Shown piece after piece: positions 1 through 5,169 of a stretch of 5,169 nucleotides of DNA; position 1 is the first letter of the stretch, and every line of letters begins with the position of its first letter. The position numbers and the translations under genes are program-made. This DNA is from Azovibrio restrictus (GTDB lineage: Bacteria; Pseudomonadota; Gammaproteobacteria; Burkholderiales; Rhodocyclaceae): positions 1 through 5,169 of the forward strand of contig QKDJ01000266.1 in NCBI GenBank assembly GCA_003252145.1. Reading direction: 5' to 3'. The notes under the pieces are model-generated. The model had not been told where the DNA came from, did not search any database, and worked only from the letters and a program-made list of their open reading frames with translations.

Positions 1-115
1 CAATCGAAGGGCGCGTGGGGGGAGTGCTGTTCTGGTACGAGTCGATCATGCCGGCCAGCAGAGCACTCAGGGCCAGTGTTGCGATGGCCAGCGCCTTGAG
101 AATCTTGGCTTTCAT
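1..115 (-). CDS. Partial CDS: N-terminus of a probable exported or membrane-anchored protein
   Basis: Only the first 38 codons are in the window; the gene continues past the left edge. The peptide begins MKAKILKALAIATLAL and continues SALLAGMIDSYQNS before a Pro/Thr-rich stretch (TPPTRP). A short basic start (two Lys in the first four residues, another at 7) followed by about 15 hydrophobic Ala/Leu residues is the pattern of a Sec signal peptide or an N-terminal membrane anchor. No lipobox cysteine is present, so it is not an obvious lipoprotein. The ATG overlaps the TGA of the upstream gene by one base (TGATG), so translation is probably coupled and the two genes form an operon. From context it could be a periplasmic thioredoxin-like (TlpA-type) protein, which I recall near mpl in related bacteria, but no thioredoxin motif is visible and the function stays unassigned. 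Confidence 0.7.
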   Translation of the reverse strand, partial: MKAKILKALAIATLALSALLAGMIDSYQNSTPPTRPSI

Positions 116-711
116 CAGGGGGTGAGCATTCGTGTCAAGCCCTCGAGCCGGACTTTTTCCCGGGAGCGGCCATCCCTGTGCTTGAAGTTATGGCGTTCGA
201 ACTGGGGGGGGCAAATGATCAGGTTGATTTCTGCCTGGGGGGGGGAGAGCTGCAGCACCGCTTCAGCCTTGTCGTTGCGAGGCTCTTCGTGTTCGAAATC
301 CATGTTCCTGTCCAGGAGGAAGATTTCCACTTCCTTGGCGCTGTCGGCAAAGAGCAGGAGATCAATAGTGGAAAACTCCCCTGCGGTGCCATCCAGGACA
401 GAGCCGGTCAGATAGGGGTGAAAGTCTTGCAGTAAGTGCATGATCCGCGCGGCTTCCTGGCGGAGCTGGCGCAGGATGGCGGGTTGGGTGTCGCCTTGAT
501 AGAGGGCCTGATAGAGGCGCAACTCGGTTTCCACTTCGGCGTTATCAGGCAGGTCCACATCTTCCGGTAGGCCTAGCTGGCGTACTGCCTTGCGTTTGGC
601 CAGGGCCATGTCGGTCAGGCCGTCCTGGGCCATGAGCCGGGCCGCCGTACTGGCGATCTGGGTGCGGGAAATGCTGTGGCGGGGAGTTCGGGCTCGTTCG
701 CGGCGGGCCAT
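115..711 (-). CDS. Nucleotidyltransferase-like protein with helical N-terminal region (198 aa)
   Basis: The N-terminal part (residues about 1-48) is basic and helical, with IASTAARLMAQDG at 19-31 followed by ALAKRKAVRQLG; it resembles the first helices of TetR-type DNA-binding domains. The middle (about 60-97) is a second helical segment. From about 98 the pattern suggests a nucleotidyltransferase-fold core: LTGS at 101-104, then STIDLLLF at 114-121, VEIFLLD at 128-134, and AEINLIIC at 160-167. In classical enzymes the strand after the GS motif carries an Asp-x-Asp pair; here it reads T115-I116-D117, and the later strand has E161/N163, so the metal site looks incomplete. I recall similar proteins in betaproteobacteria, some misnamed as UDP-N-acetylmuramate-alanine ligase; they have no proven function. 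The ATG at 711 has GAGG five bases upstream. The gene is divergent from mpl and translationally coupled to the next gene. Two poly-C tracts lie near its 3' end. It is probably a real gene; the function is uncertain. Confidence 0.82.
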   Translation of the reverse strand: MARRERARTPRHSISRTQIASTAARLMAQDGLTDMALAKRKAVRQLGLPEDVDLPDNAEVETELRLYQALYQGDTQPAILRQLRQEAARIMHLLQDFHPYLTGSVLDGTAGEFSTIDLLLFADSAKEVEIFLLDRNMDFEHEEPRNDKAEAVLQLSPPQAEINLIICPPQFERHNFKHRDGRSREKVRLEGLTRMLTP

Positions 712-795
712 AGCTGCCTCGTAGATCGTGGGATCAAGTAGAATTGTGCCCCGATTTTACCCCCGCCAACCCCATTCTCCGGAAAGCTTTCTTCC
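712..795. promoter_or_regulatory. Divergent intergenic region with weak promoter-like elements
   Basis: This 84-bp gap separates the start codons of two divergently transcribed genes, so it should carry a promoter for each. On the minus strand TAAAAT (754-759) is a good -10 match for the nucleotidyltransferase-like gene. On the plus strand TAGAAT (739-744) is a five-of-six -10 match for mpl. Neither has a recognisable -35 at normal spacing, so both are weak guesses. The two -10 candidates lie only 9 bp apart and, if real, the promoters would overlap and could interfere with one another. A 10-bp perfect palindrome GAAAGCTTTC occupies 782-791, just before the mpl start. Confidence 0.35.
781..786 (+). 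promoter_or_regulatory. Probable weak ribosome binding site of mpl
   Basis: GGAAAG lies nine bases before the ATG at 796. It is only a partial Shine-Dalgarno match and its second half is inside the GAAAGCTTTC palindrome, so initiation may be modest. The start itself is secured by the conserved protein N-terminus rather than by this site. Confidence 0.4.
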
Positions 796-2145
796 ATGCA
801 TATCCATATCCTTGGTATTTGTGGCACCTTCATGGGCGGCGTAGCCCAGCTGGCAGTGGCTGCGGGCCACCGGGTGACGGGCTGTGATGCCAACGTTTAT
901 CCGCCCATGAGCGACCAGTTGCAGGCTGCAGGTATTGGCCTCTCCGAAGGATATGACGTGGGGCAATTGGCCCTGAAGCCGGACATGTTCGTGGTGGGCA
1001 ATGCCATTTCCCGGGGCAATCCCCTGCTCGAAGCCATTCTGGATCAAGGGCTGCCCTATGTGTCAGGCCCCCAGTGGCTGGCGGATCACGTGTTGCAGGG
1101 ACGTTGGGTGCTGGGAGTGGCGGGAACCCATGGGAAGACCACTACGGCGTCCATGTTGGCCTGGATTCTTGAGGATGCGGGCATGGCGCCGGGCTTCCTG
1201 ATTGGCGGGGTTCCTCTGAATTTCTCCGTGTCCGCCCGATTGGGGGACACCCCTTTCTTCGTGATCGAGGCGGACGAGTACGATACGGCCTTCTGCGACA
1301 AGCGTTCCAAGTTCGTCCATTACCGGCCCCGGACGGTGATCCTGAATAATCTTGAGTTTGATCATGCGGACATCTTCGCTGATCTGGCGGCGATTGAAAC
1401 CCAGTTTCATCATCTGGTGCGTACTCTGCCGGGAAGTGGGCAGATTGTGGTCAATGCCCGTGAGGAAAGTCTGCAGCGGGTTCTGCAGCGGGGGTGCTGG
1501 ACGCCCGTGGTGGCCTTTGACGATGCTCAGGGTTACCGGGTGGAGGGAGATGATGCGGATGGCAGCCTGATTCTCTGGGGGCCAGAGGGTGAAGTGGCTC
1601 GAACCCACTGGGCGCTGTCCGGAGCCCATAATCGCGCCAATGCCTGTGCAGCCCTGCTGGCAGCCCGTCATGTGGGGGTGACCTTGAATCAGGGGCTGGA
1701 TGCCCTGTCCCGGTTCCAGAATGTGAAGCGCCGACTGGAGGTTCGGGGGGTGGAGGCTGGCGTCACGGTCTATGATGACTTTGCCCACCATCCTACGGCT
1801 ATTGCCACCACCCTGGCCGGTTTGCGGCGCAAGGTGGGTGATGCCCGCATTCTGGCGGTGCTGGAACCCCGCTCCAACACCATGAAGCTGGGCACCATGA
1901 AGGACCGCTTGGCCGAGAGCCTGGAGCTGGCGGATCAGGTGTTCTGCTACGGAGCCAACCTGGGTTGGGATGCTGGAGCCGCTTTGACTCCCATGGGGGA
2001 GCGGGTCTGCGTGGAAGATGACCTGACCCTACTAGTCAGCAAAATTGTGGCGGAAGCTCGGGTAGGAGATCAGATTCTGGTCATGAGCAACGGGGGCTTT
2101 GGCGGCATTCATGGGCGCCTGCTGGAGGCTCTAGCACAAAAGTGA
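796..2145 (+). CDS. mpl: UDP-N-acetylmuramate:L-alanyl-gamma-D-glutamyl-meso-diaminopimelate ligase (murein tripeptide ligase)
   Basis: Mpl is a cytoplasmic ATP-dependent ligase of the Mur family. It joins recycled tripeptide L-Ala-gamma-D-Glu-meso-DAP directly to UDP-MurNAc, bypassing MurC, MurD and MurE in murein recycling. The 449-residue length fits the family (E. coli Mpl about 457). The start MHIHILGICGTFMGG (1-15) is the typical Mpl nucleotide-binding N-terminus, which fixes the ATG. The Mur central domain follows, with P-loop GTHGKTTT at 110-117, EADEYD at 158-163, NNLEFDH at 184-190 and the GAHNRANACAA segment around 276-286. The C-terminal domain has YDDFAHHP at 326-333, EPRSNTMK at 357-364 and SNGGFGGIH at 431-439; these distinguish Mpl from MurC. 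No catalytic motif is missing and no frame break is seen. The TGA stop is followed at once by an in-frame TAG. It has no obvious operon partner: the upstream gene is divergent and deaD lies 234 bp downstream behind terminator-like and leader structures. Confidence 0.97.
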   Translation: MHIHILGICGTFMGGVAQLAVAAGHRVTGCDANVYPPMSDQLQAAGIGLSEGYDVGQLALKPDMFVVGNAISRGNPLLEAILDQGLPYVSGPQWLADHVLQGRWVLGVAGTHGKTTTASMLAWILEDAGMAPGFLIGGVPLNFSVSARLGDTPFFVIEADEYDTAFCDKRSKFVHYRPRTVILNNLEFDHADIFADLAAIETQFHHLVRTLPGSGQIVVNAREESLQRVLQRGCWTPVVAFDDAQGYRVEGDDADGSLILWGPEGEVARTHWALSGAHNRANACAALLAARHVGVTLNQGLDALSRFQNVKRRLEVRGVEAGVTVYDDFAHHPTAIATTLAGLRRKVGDARILAVLEPRSNTMKLGTMKDRLAESLELADQVFCYGANLGWDAGAALTPMGERVCVEDDLTLLVSKIVAEARVGDQILVMSNGGFGGIHGRLLEALAQK

Positions 2146-2155
2146 TAGCCGGAAA

Positions 2156-2198
2156 GCCCCATGAAACCATGGGGTGCCAGCTAATATTTGATTTTTTT
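2156..2198 (+). terminator. Possible imperfect terminator downstream of mpl
   Basis: CCCCATG (2157-2163) pairs perfectly with CATGGGG (2168-2174) around an AAAC loop, with a possible extra G-U pair at the base. The hairpin begins 11 bases after the mpl stop. The T-run (seven T at 2192-2198) comes 17 bases after the stem instead of directly, so this is not a canonical intrinsic terminator. It may terminate weakly or serve as a 3' end-protecting hairpin. Confidence 0.4.
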
Positions 2199-2270
2199 CG
2201 GTTTTTGTGGAAAATGGCGCCCTTCTAGTTGCCGGGCGAGCCCTCGGTACATGGGTTATTTCTCCAGTGA

Positions 2271-2302
2271 GAATTTATCCGGGGCTTAAATTCCGGTTTT
2301 TT
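2271..2302 (+). terminator. Terminator- or attenuator-like hairpin in the mpl-deaD gap
   Basis: GAATTTA (2271-2277) is complementary to TAAATTC (2287-2293) with a nine-base loop, followed after three bases by six T (2297-2302). A competing fold pairs CCGG (2279-2282) with CCGG (2293-2296), which touches the T-run directly. The position, about 80 bases before the deaD ATG, allows two readings: a late terminator for mpl, or an attenuator in the deaD leader. The long stem is AT-rich, so stability is moderate. Confidence 0.3.
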
Positions 2303-2312
2303 GCGGTCCGGG

Positions 2313-2328
2313 CCTGACGGTCGTCAGG
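2313..2328 (+). promoter_or_regulatory. Inverted repeat / leader hairpin overlapping a Shine-Dalgarno sequence
   Basis: CCTGACG (2313-2319) and CGTCAGG (2322-2328) are perfect inverted arms separated by GT. As RNA this gives a six-pair stem with a GGTC loop. The 3' arm contains the first bases of AGGAG (2326-2330), which stands seven bases before an in-frame GTG at 2338, so folding would mask that site. As DNA the 16-bp dyad could also be a protein-binding site. The pairing is plainly seen; the role is inferred. Confidence 0.4.
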
Positions 2329-2346
2329 AGTACCGCGGTGTGTGAG

Positions 2347-2365
2347 GACTGCCGCAAGGGCAGTC
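2347..2365 (+). promoter_or_regulatory. Perfect 7-bp hairpin just upstream of the deaD ribosome binding site
   Basis: GACTGCC (2347-2353) pairs with GGCAGTC (2359-2365) around a GCAAG loop. It ends three bases before the GGGAG ribosome binding site of deaD. It lies between the two candidate start codons (GTG 2338 and ATG 2380), so it would either be a 5' leader element or be translated as part of an N-terminal extension. Confidence 0.4.
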
Positions 2366-2368
2366 GTT

Positions 2369-2373
2369 GGGAG
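2369..2373 (+). promoter_or_regulatory. Ribosome binding site supporting the ATG start of deaD
   Basis: GGGAG stands six bases before ATG 2380, a good Shine-Dalgarno at good spacing. It supports the start whose protein (MSEAIESFAQLGL) matches the usual N-terminus of DeaD-type helicases. The competing AGGAG at 2326-2330 would serve GTG 2338 and add 14 residues (MCEDCRKGSRWECV) that are not typical of the family. Confidence 0.6.
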
Positions 2374-2379
2374 TGTGTG

Positions 2380-4314
2380 ATGTCTGAAGCTATTGAATCC
2401 TTTGCCCAGTTGGGCTTGTCCGAAAATCTTTTGCAAGGTCTGGCTGATGTGGGTTACGAAACCCCTTCCCCCATTCAGGCCGAGTGTATTCCTGTGCTGC
2501 TGGAAGGCCGCGACCTGTTGGGCATGGCCCAGACCGGTACCGGTAAGACAGCTGCCTTTGCCGTGCCCATCCTGAATCGGCTGGATTTGGCCAACGCCAG
2601 TCCCCAGGCCCTGGTGCTGACTCCCACCCGGGAACTGGCCATCCAGGTGGCCGAAGCTTTTGTGAAGTACGCCAAGCATCTTTCTGGTTTCCACGTGCTG
2701 CCCATCTATGGCGGCCAGAGCTACGGTATCCAGCTGAAGCAGCTGGCCCGGGGTGCCCATGTGATCGTGGGAACGCCCGGTCGTATCATGGATCACCTGG
2801 AGCGCGGCAGCTTGTCCCTGGCCGGTCTCAAGACCCTGGTGCTGGATGAAGCTGACGAAATGCTGCGCATGGGCTTCATCGATGACGTGGAGTGGATTCT
2901 CGAACACACGCCTTCCGAGCGGCAGACTGCCCTGTTTTCCGCCACCATGCCCGATGCCATTCGCCGGGTCGCCCAGAATTACCTGCTGAATCCGGAAGAG
3001 GTGAAGATCAAGTCCTCCACCCAGACCGTGGCGGCCATCCGCCAGTGCTACTGGCAGGTTTCCGGCATGCACAAGCTGGATGCCCTGACCCGCATCCTGG
3101 AAGTGGAGGACGAGCTGGACGCGGCCATCATCTTCGTGCGCACCAAGCAAGCCACCGAAGAACTGGCCCAGAAGCTGGAGGCCCGGGGCTATTCCGCCGC
3201 CGCTCTGAACGGTGACATGAACCAGCAGGCCCGGGAGCGCGCCATCGAGCAGCTCAAGGCCGGTACCCTGGACATCATCATTGCTACCGACGTGGCCGCC
3301 CGGGGTATCGACGTGCCTCGTATCAGCCACGTGATCAACTACGATATTCCCTACGATGCGGAAGCCTATGTACACCGTATCGGCCGTACGGGCCGGGCCG
3401 GTCGTACCGGCACCGCCATCCTGTTCGTGGCCCCTCGGGAAATGCGCATGCTGCGCACCATTGAACGGGTGACCCGTCAGCCCATCGAGCATTTCAATCT
3501 GCCCACCCAGCAGGCCGTGACCGACAAGCGGGTGGCCGTGTTCAAGGAACGGGTCTCCAAGGCCCTGACCACGGAAGATCTGGACTTCTTCGAAGGGGTG
3601 GTGAGCGAACTGGCTTCCGAGCTGGAGGCCGCGCCGGAGCGTGTGGCTGCAGCCCTGGCCTTCATGGCTCAGAAGGATCGCCCCCTGCGTCCCGAAGAAA
3701 AGCCCGCCCGTGCTCCTCGCGAAGCTCAAGGTGAGCGTCCTCCCCGTCCTGAGCGGGAGCGCTTTGACCGTGGTGAACGAGGTGAGCGGGGCGATAGGTC
3801 CGAGCGTCCCCGGCGTGAGCGTCCCCAGGGCGAGGATCGTCCGCCCCGTCGCGAACGTCCTGCCTTCAACCAGGATGTGACGGAAGATGATCGCGGTAAC
3901 GCCGTGGTGATGGTGCCCTATCGCATCGAAGTGGGGCGCAATCAGGGGGCTTCCCCCAAGGACATCGTCGGTGCCATCGCCAACGAGGCCAACCTGCCCA
4001 GCCGTCTCATCGGTCGTATCGATCTGCATGACGACTACAGCACCGTGGATCTGCCTGACGATCTGGATCGGGAAACCCTCAACATCCTGCGTTCGGCCTG
4101 GGTGCGTCGGCGTCAGCTCAACATCGCCCGGGTGGATGGTAATTCCACCAGCTACGAGCCCCGTGCTCCCCGCAAGGGCAAGGGCGGTCCCGGTGGTCCT
4201 GGCGGCCATGGGGGCGGCGGCAAGCCCGGTGGCTGGAAGAAGAATCGTCCGGGCGAGGGCCGCGAAGGCCGTCCCTCCGGTGATCGTCCTTTCCGTCGCC
4301 GCGATAGCGAGTAA
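2380..4314 (+). CDS. deaD: DEAD-box ATP-dependent RNA helicase, DeaD/CsdA type
   Basis: This cytoplasmic RNA helicase uses ATP to remodel RNA; DeaD/CsdA proteins act in large ribosomal subunit assembly, mRNA decay and translation at low temperature. With the ATG start it has 644 residues, close to E. coli DeaD (629). Helicase motifs run in order: Q motif with F8 and Q33, motif I AQTGTGKT 50-57, Ia PTRELA 82-87, Ib TPGR 132-135, II DEAD 156-159, III SAT 187-189, IV IIFVRT 250-255, V ATDVAARGID 302-311, VI HRIGRTGR 332-339. A DeaD dimerisation-like helical region follows (about 370-432), then an Arg/Glu/Gly/Pro-rich linker (453-494), a DbpA/CsdA-type RNA-binding domain (about 507-586, with YRIEVGR and GAIANEA) and a Gly/Arg-rich tail. 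This order is that of DeaD, and the RNA-binding domain separates it from RhlE. The leader has two hairpins and an alternative GTG start at 2338. The gene converges on glnS. Confidence 0.93.
   Translation: MSEAIESFAQLGLSENLLQGLADVGYETPSPIQAECIPVLLEGRDLLGMAQTGTGKTAAFAVPILNRLDLANASPQALVLTPTRELAIQVAEAFVKYAKHLSGFHVLPIYGGQSYGIQLKQLARGAHVIVGTPGRIMDHLERGSLSLAGLKTLVLDEADEMLRMGFIDDVEWILEHTPSERQTALFSATMPDAIRRVAQNYLLNPEEVKIKSSTQTVAAIRQCYWQVSGMHKLDALTRILEVEDELDAAIIFVRTKQATEELAQKLEARGYSAAALNGDMNQQARERAIEQLKAGTLDIIIATDVAARGIDVPRISHVINYDIPYDAEAYVHRIGRTGRAGRTGTAILFVAPREMRMLRTIERVTRQPIEHFNLPTQQAVTDKRVAVFKERVSKALTTEDLDFFEGVVSELASELEAAPERVAAALAFMAQKDRPLRPEEKPARAPREAQGERPPRPERERFDRGERGERGDRSERPRRERPQGEDRPPRRERPAFNQDVTEDDRGNAVVMVPYRIEVGRNQGASPKDIVGAIANEANLPSRLIGRIDLHDDYSTVDLPDDLDRETLNILRSAWVRRRQLNIARVDGNSTSYEPRAPRKGKGGPGGPGGHGGGGKPGGWKKNRPGEGREGRPSGDRPFRRRDSE
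3736..3861 (+). repeat. Low-complexity Arg/Glu/Gly/Pro-coding linker in deaD
   Basis: This stretch encodes residues 453-494, built from short degenerate units such as RPERE, RGERGERGDR and ERPRRERP. At DNA level GAGCGTCC recurs at three places in and just before it, plus a GAACGTCC variant. E. coli DeaD has a comparable RDDRGPRDR-like linker at the same place between the helicase core and the RNA-binding domain, so it is a family trait. Such repeats tend to vary in length between strains. Confidence 0.6.
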
Positions 4315-4325
4315 ATGGCGGGTAA

Positions 4326-4378
4326 GGTGTAGGTAAAAGCACCGATCCGGTAGGGAAAATCAACTTTTCTACCGGATT
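4326..4378. other. Long hairpin (with a small preceding one) in the deaD-glnS spacer
   Basis: ATCCGGTAG (4345-4353) pairs perfectly with CTACCGGAT (4369-4377). Two G-U and two A-U pairs extend the stem to 13 pairs (4345-4357 with 4365-4377), leaving a seven-base loop AATCAAC. A smaller stem GGTG/CACC (4326-4329 with 4340-4343) precedes it. No T-run follows on the plus strand, so it is not an intrinsic terminator for deaD; it could stabilise the deaD 3' end or be a second-line structure for glnS readthrough. Confidence 0.5.
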
Positions 4379-4381
4379 CGT

Positions 4382-4416
4382 AAAAAGCAAAAGGGGCCGA
4401 AAGGCCCCTTTTGCTT
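4382..4416. terminator. Bidirectional rho-independent terminator between deaD and glnS
   Basis: A 14-bp perfect stem (4385-4398 with 4403-4416) closes a GAAA tetraloop; its core is GGGGCC/GGCCCC. On the plus strand the core is followed by TTTTGCTT, ending deaD transcripts. On the minus strand the core is likewise followed by TTTTGCTTTTTA, because of the A-run at 4382-4386, ending glnS transcripts. It starts 68 bases after the deaD stop and lies 22 bases beyond the glnS stop, exactly where two convergent genes would share a terminator. Confidence 0.9.
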
Positions 4417-4438
4417 GGTCGGATTTGGCGCAGACGGT

Positions 4439-5169
4439 TTAGTGACCGGCCTTGGCCCAGGAGTCCTTCAGGGTGACAGCCCGGTTGAACACGGGGGCAC
4501 CGGGCTTGGAGTCCACCCGGTCGGTGGAGAAGTAGCCGTGCCGTTCGAACTGGAAGCGCTGTTCGGGCTGGGCCTCCTTCAGGGCGGGCTCCAGCTGGGC
4601 AGTGATTACCACTTGGGATGCGGGATTCAGGTCTTCCAGGAAATCCCGGTCACCGGCCCCGGGGCTGGCTTCCTTGAACAGGCGGTCGTAGAGGCGTACC
4701 TCGGCAGCCTGGGCGTGGGCCACGGACACCCAGTGCAGGTTGCCCTTGACCTTGACGCTGTCGGCGCCGGGGGTGCCGGACTTGGTATCGGGTAGGTATT
4801 CGCAGAGAACGGCAGTGATCTTGCCGTTATCGTCCTTCTCGCAGCCAGTGCATTTGACGATGTAGCCGTAACGCAGGCGGGCCATATTGTCCGGGAACAG
4901 GCGGCGGAAGCCTTTTTCCGGCACTTCCTGAAAATCCTCGGCCTCGATCCACAGTTCCCGACCGAAGGGCATGGTGCGTTCCCCCAGTTCCGGCTTCAGG
5001 GGGTGGTTGGGGGCGTGGCAGTCCTCGAACTGGCCTTCCGGGTAGTTGGTGATAATGAGCTTCAAGGGATCGAGCACAGCGACCCGGCGCTCGTCCATCT
5101 CGTTCATGGTCTCCCGCATGCAGTCTTCCAGCAGGGTGTAGTCGATCAGGGAGTCTGACTTGGAAACCC
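4439..5169 (-). CDS. glnS: Glutaminyl-tRNA synthetase, C-terminal part (5' end beyond right edge)
   Basis: GlnRS is a cytoplasmic class I aminoacyl-tRNA synthetase that attaches glutamine to tRNA-Gln. The frame is open to the window edge and encodes 242 complete residues, starting VSKSDSLIDYTLLEDC, which aligns with the VTKQDN region of E. coli GlnRS (554 aa); slightly over half the protein is therefore missing. The class I HIGH and KMSKS-type signatures lie outside the window. What is seen is the two-barrel anticodon-binding region: RRVAVLDPLKLIITNYP, NHPLKPELG, MPFGRELWIEAEDF, VKGNLHWVSVAHA, EVRLYDRLF and, near the end, FQFERHGYF, which contains the Gln and Arg equivalent to anticodon-contacting residues in the E. 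coli enzyme. It ends DSWAKAGH followed by TAA. A CxxC (KCTGCEKD) is present in the barrel where E. coli has none. The Met codons at 5119 and 5107 are internal, not starts. GlnS is typical of Beta- and Gammaproteobacteria. Confidence 0.96.
   Translation of the reverse strand, partial: VSKSDSLIDYTLLEDCMRETMNEMDERRVAVLDPLKLIITNYPEGQFEDCHAPNHPLKPELGERTMPFGRELWIEAEDFQEVPEKGFRRLFPDNMARLRYGYIVKCTGCEKDDNGKITAVLCEYLPDTKSGTPGADSVKVKGNLHWVSVAHAQAAEVRLYDRLFKEASPGAGDRDFLEDLNPASQVVITAQLEPALKEAQPEQRFQFERHGYFSTDRVDSKPGAPVFNRAVTLKDSWAKAGH

Noticed and set aside
1..115. Naming the left-edge gene tlpA or a thioredoxin-like protein
   Set aside because: Only the signal-like N-terminus is visible; no CxxC active site or fold can be seen, so the name would rest on recalled neighbourhood alone.
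122..435. Two overlapping plus-strand open frames opposite the nucleotidyltransferase-like gene
   Set aside because: They are Ser/Arg- or mixed-composition products of the antisense of a gene whose minus-strand frame has a good ribosome binding site and a coupled downstream start.
1063..1791. A 242-codon open frame on the minus strand opposite mpl
   Set aside because: It lies wholly inside the well-supported mpl gene, its product has no domain-like pattern, and no convincing ribosome binding site was seen.
2338..2379. A 14-residue N-terminal extension of DeaD from GTG 2338 as the default start
   Set aside because: The ATG at 2380 has its own ribosome binding site and gives the family-typical N-terminus. 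The GTG is kept only as an alternative because of its strong AGGAG.
3736..3861. The short repeats in deaD as a CRISPR array or regulatory iterons
   Set aside because: The units are irregular, in frame, and encode the known Arg-rich linker of DeaD proteins.
2275..4209. A 644-codon open frame on the minus strand opposite deaD
   Set aside because: It mirrors a strongly codon-biased, GC-rich helicase gene with all motifs intact. Its product is Gly/His/Gln-rich with no recognisable domain, so it is an antisense shadow despite its length.
4415..4795. A Gly/Leu-rich plus-strand open frame opposite glnS
   Set aside because: It is antisense to clearly recognisable GlnRS sequence and begins within the shared terminator.

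Overview
The window looks like ordinary chromosome from a proteobacterium, most probably a betaproteobacterium. Rhodocyclales-like is a guess from gene content and codon style, not a proven placement. Three genes are recognisable housekeeping genes of Beta-/Gammaproteobacteria: mpl (peptidoglycan recycling), a DeaD/CsdA-type DEAD-box RNA helicase, and the C-terminal part of glnS. DNA is fairly GC-rich with strong G/C preference at third codon positions. There are no mobile elements, tRNA/rRNA genes, CRISPR arrays or phage genes.

Layout. Left block (1-711, minus strand): a 198-residue protein resembling a little-studied nucleotidyltransferase-like family, whose TGA stop overlaps by one base the ATG of a following gene. 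That gene leaves the window after 38 codons and starts with a signal-peptide or membrane-anchor-like segment. An 84-bp divergent intergenic region separates this pair from mpl (796-2145, plus). A 234-bp stretch follows, with a weak terminator-like hairpin just after mpl and a structured leader in front of deaD (2380-4314, plus). deaD and glnS (minus, running off the right edge) converge on a 124-bp spacer. That spacer holds a strong GAAA-tetraloop hairpin suited to terminating transcription from both sides, plus a second long hairpin.

Functionally the genes are not one pathway. Mpl re-uses the murein tripeptide in the cytoplasm, DeaD unwinds RNA during ribosome assembly, mRNA decay and cold adaptation, and GlnRS charges tRNA-Gln. 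I found no previously undescribed system. The points most worth a second look are the paired hairpins and two candidate starts at the front of deaD, an attenuator-like hairpin further upstream, two poly-C tracts in the nucleotidyltransferase-like gene, and that gene's incomplete catalytic signature.
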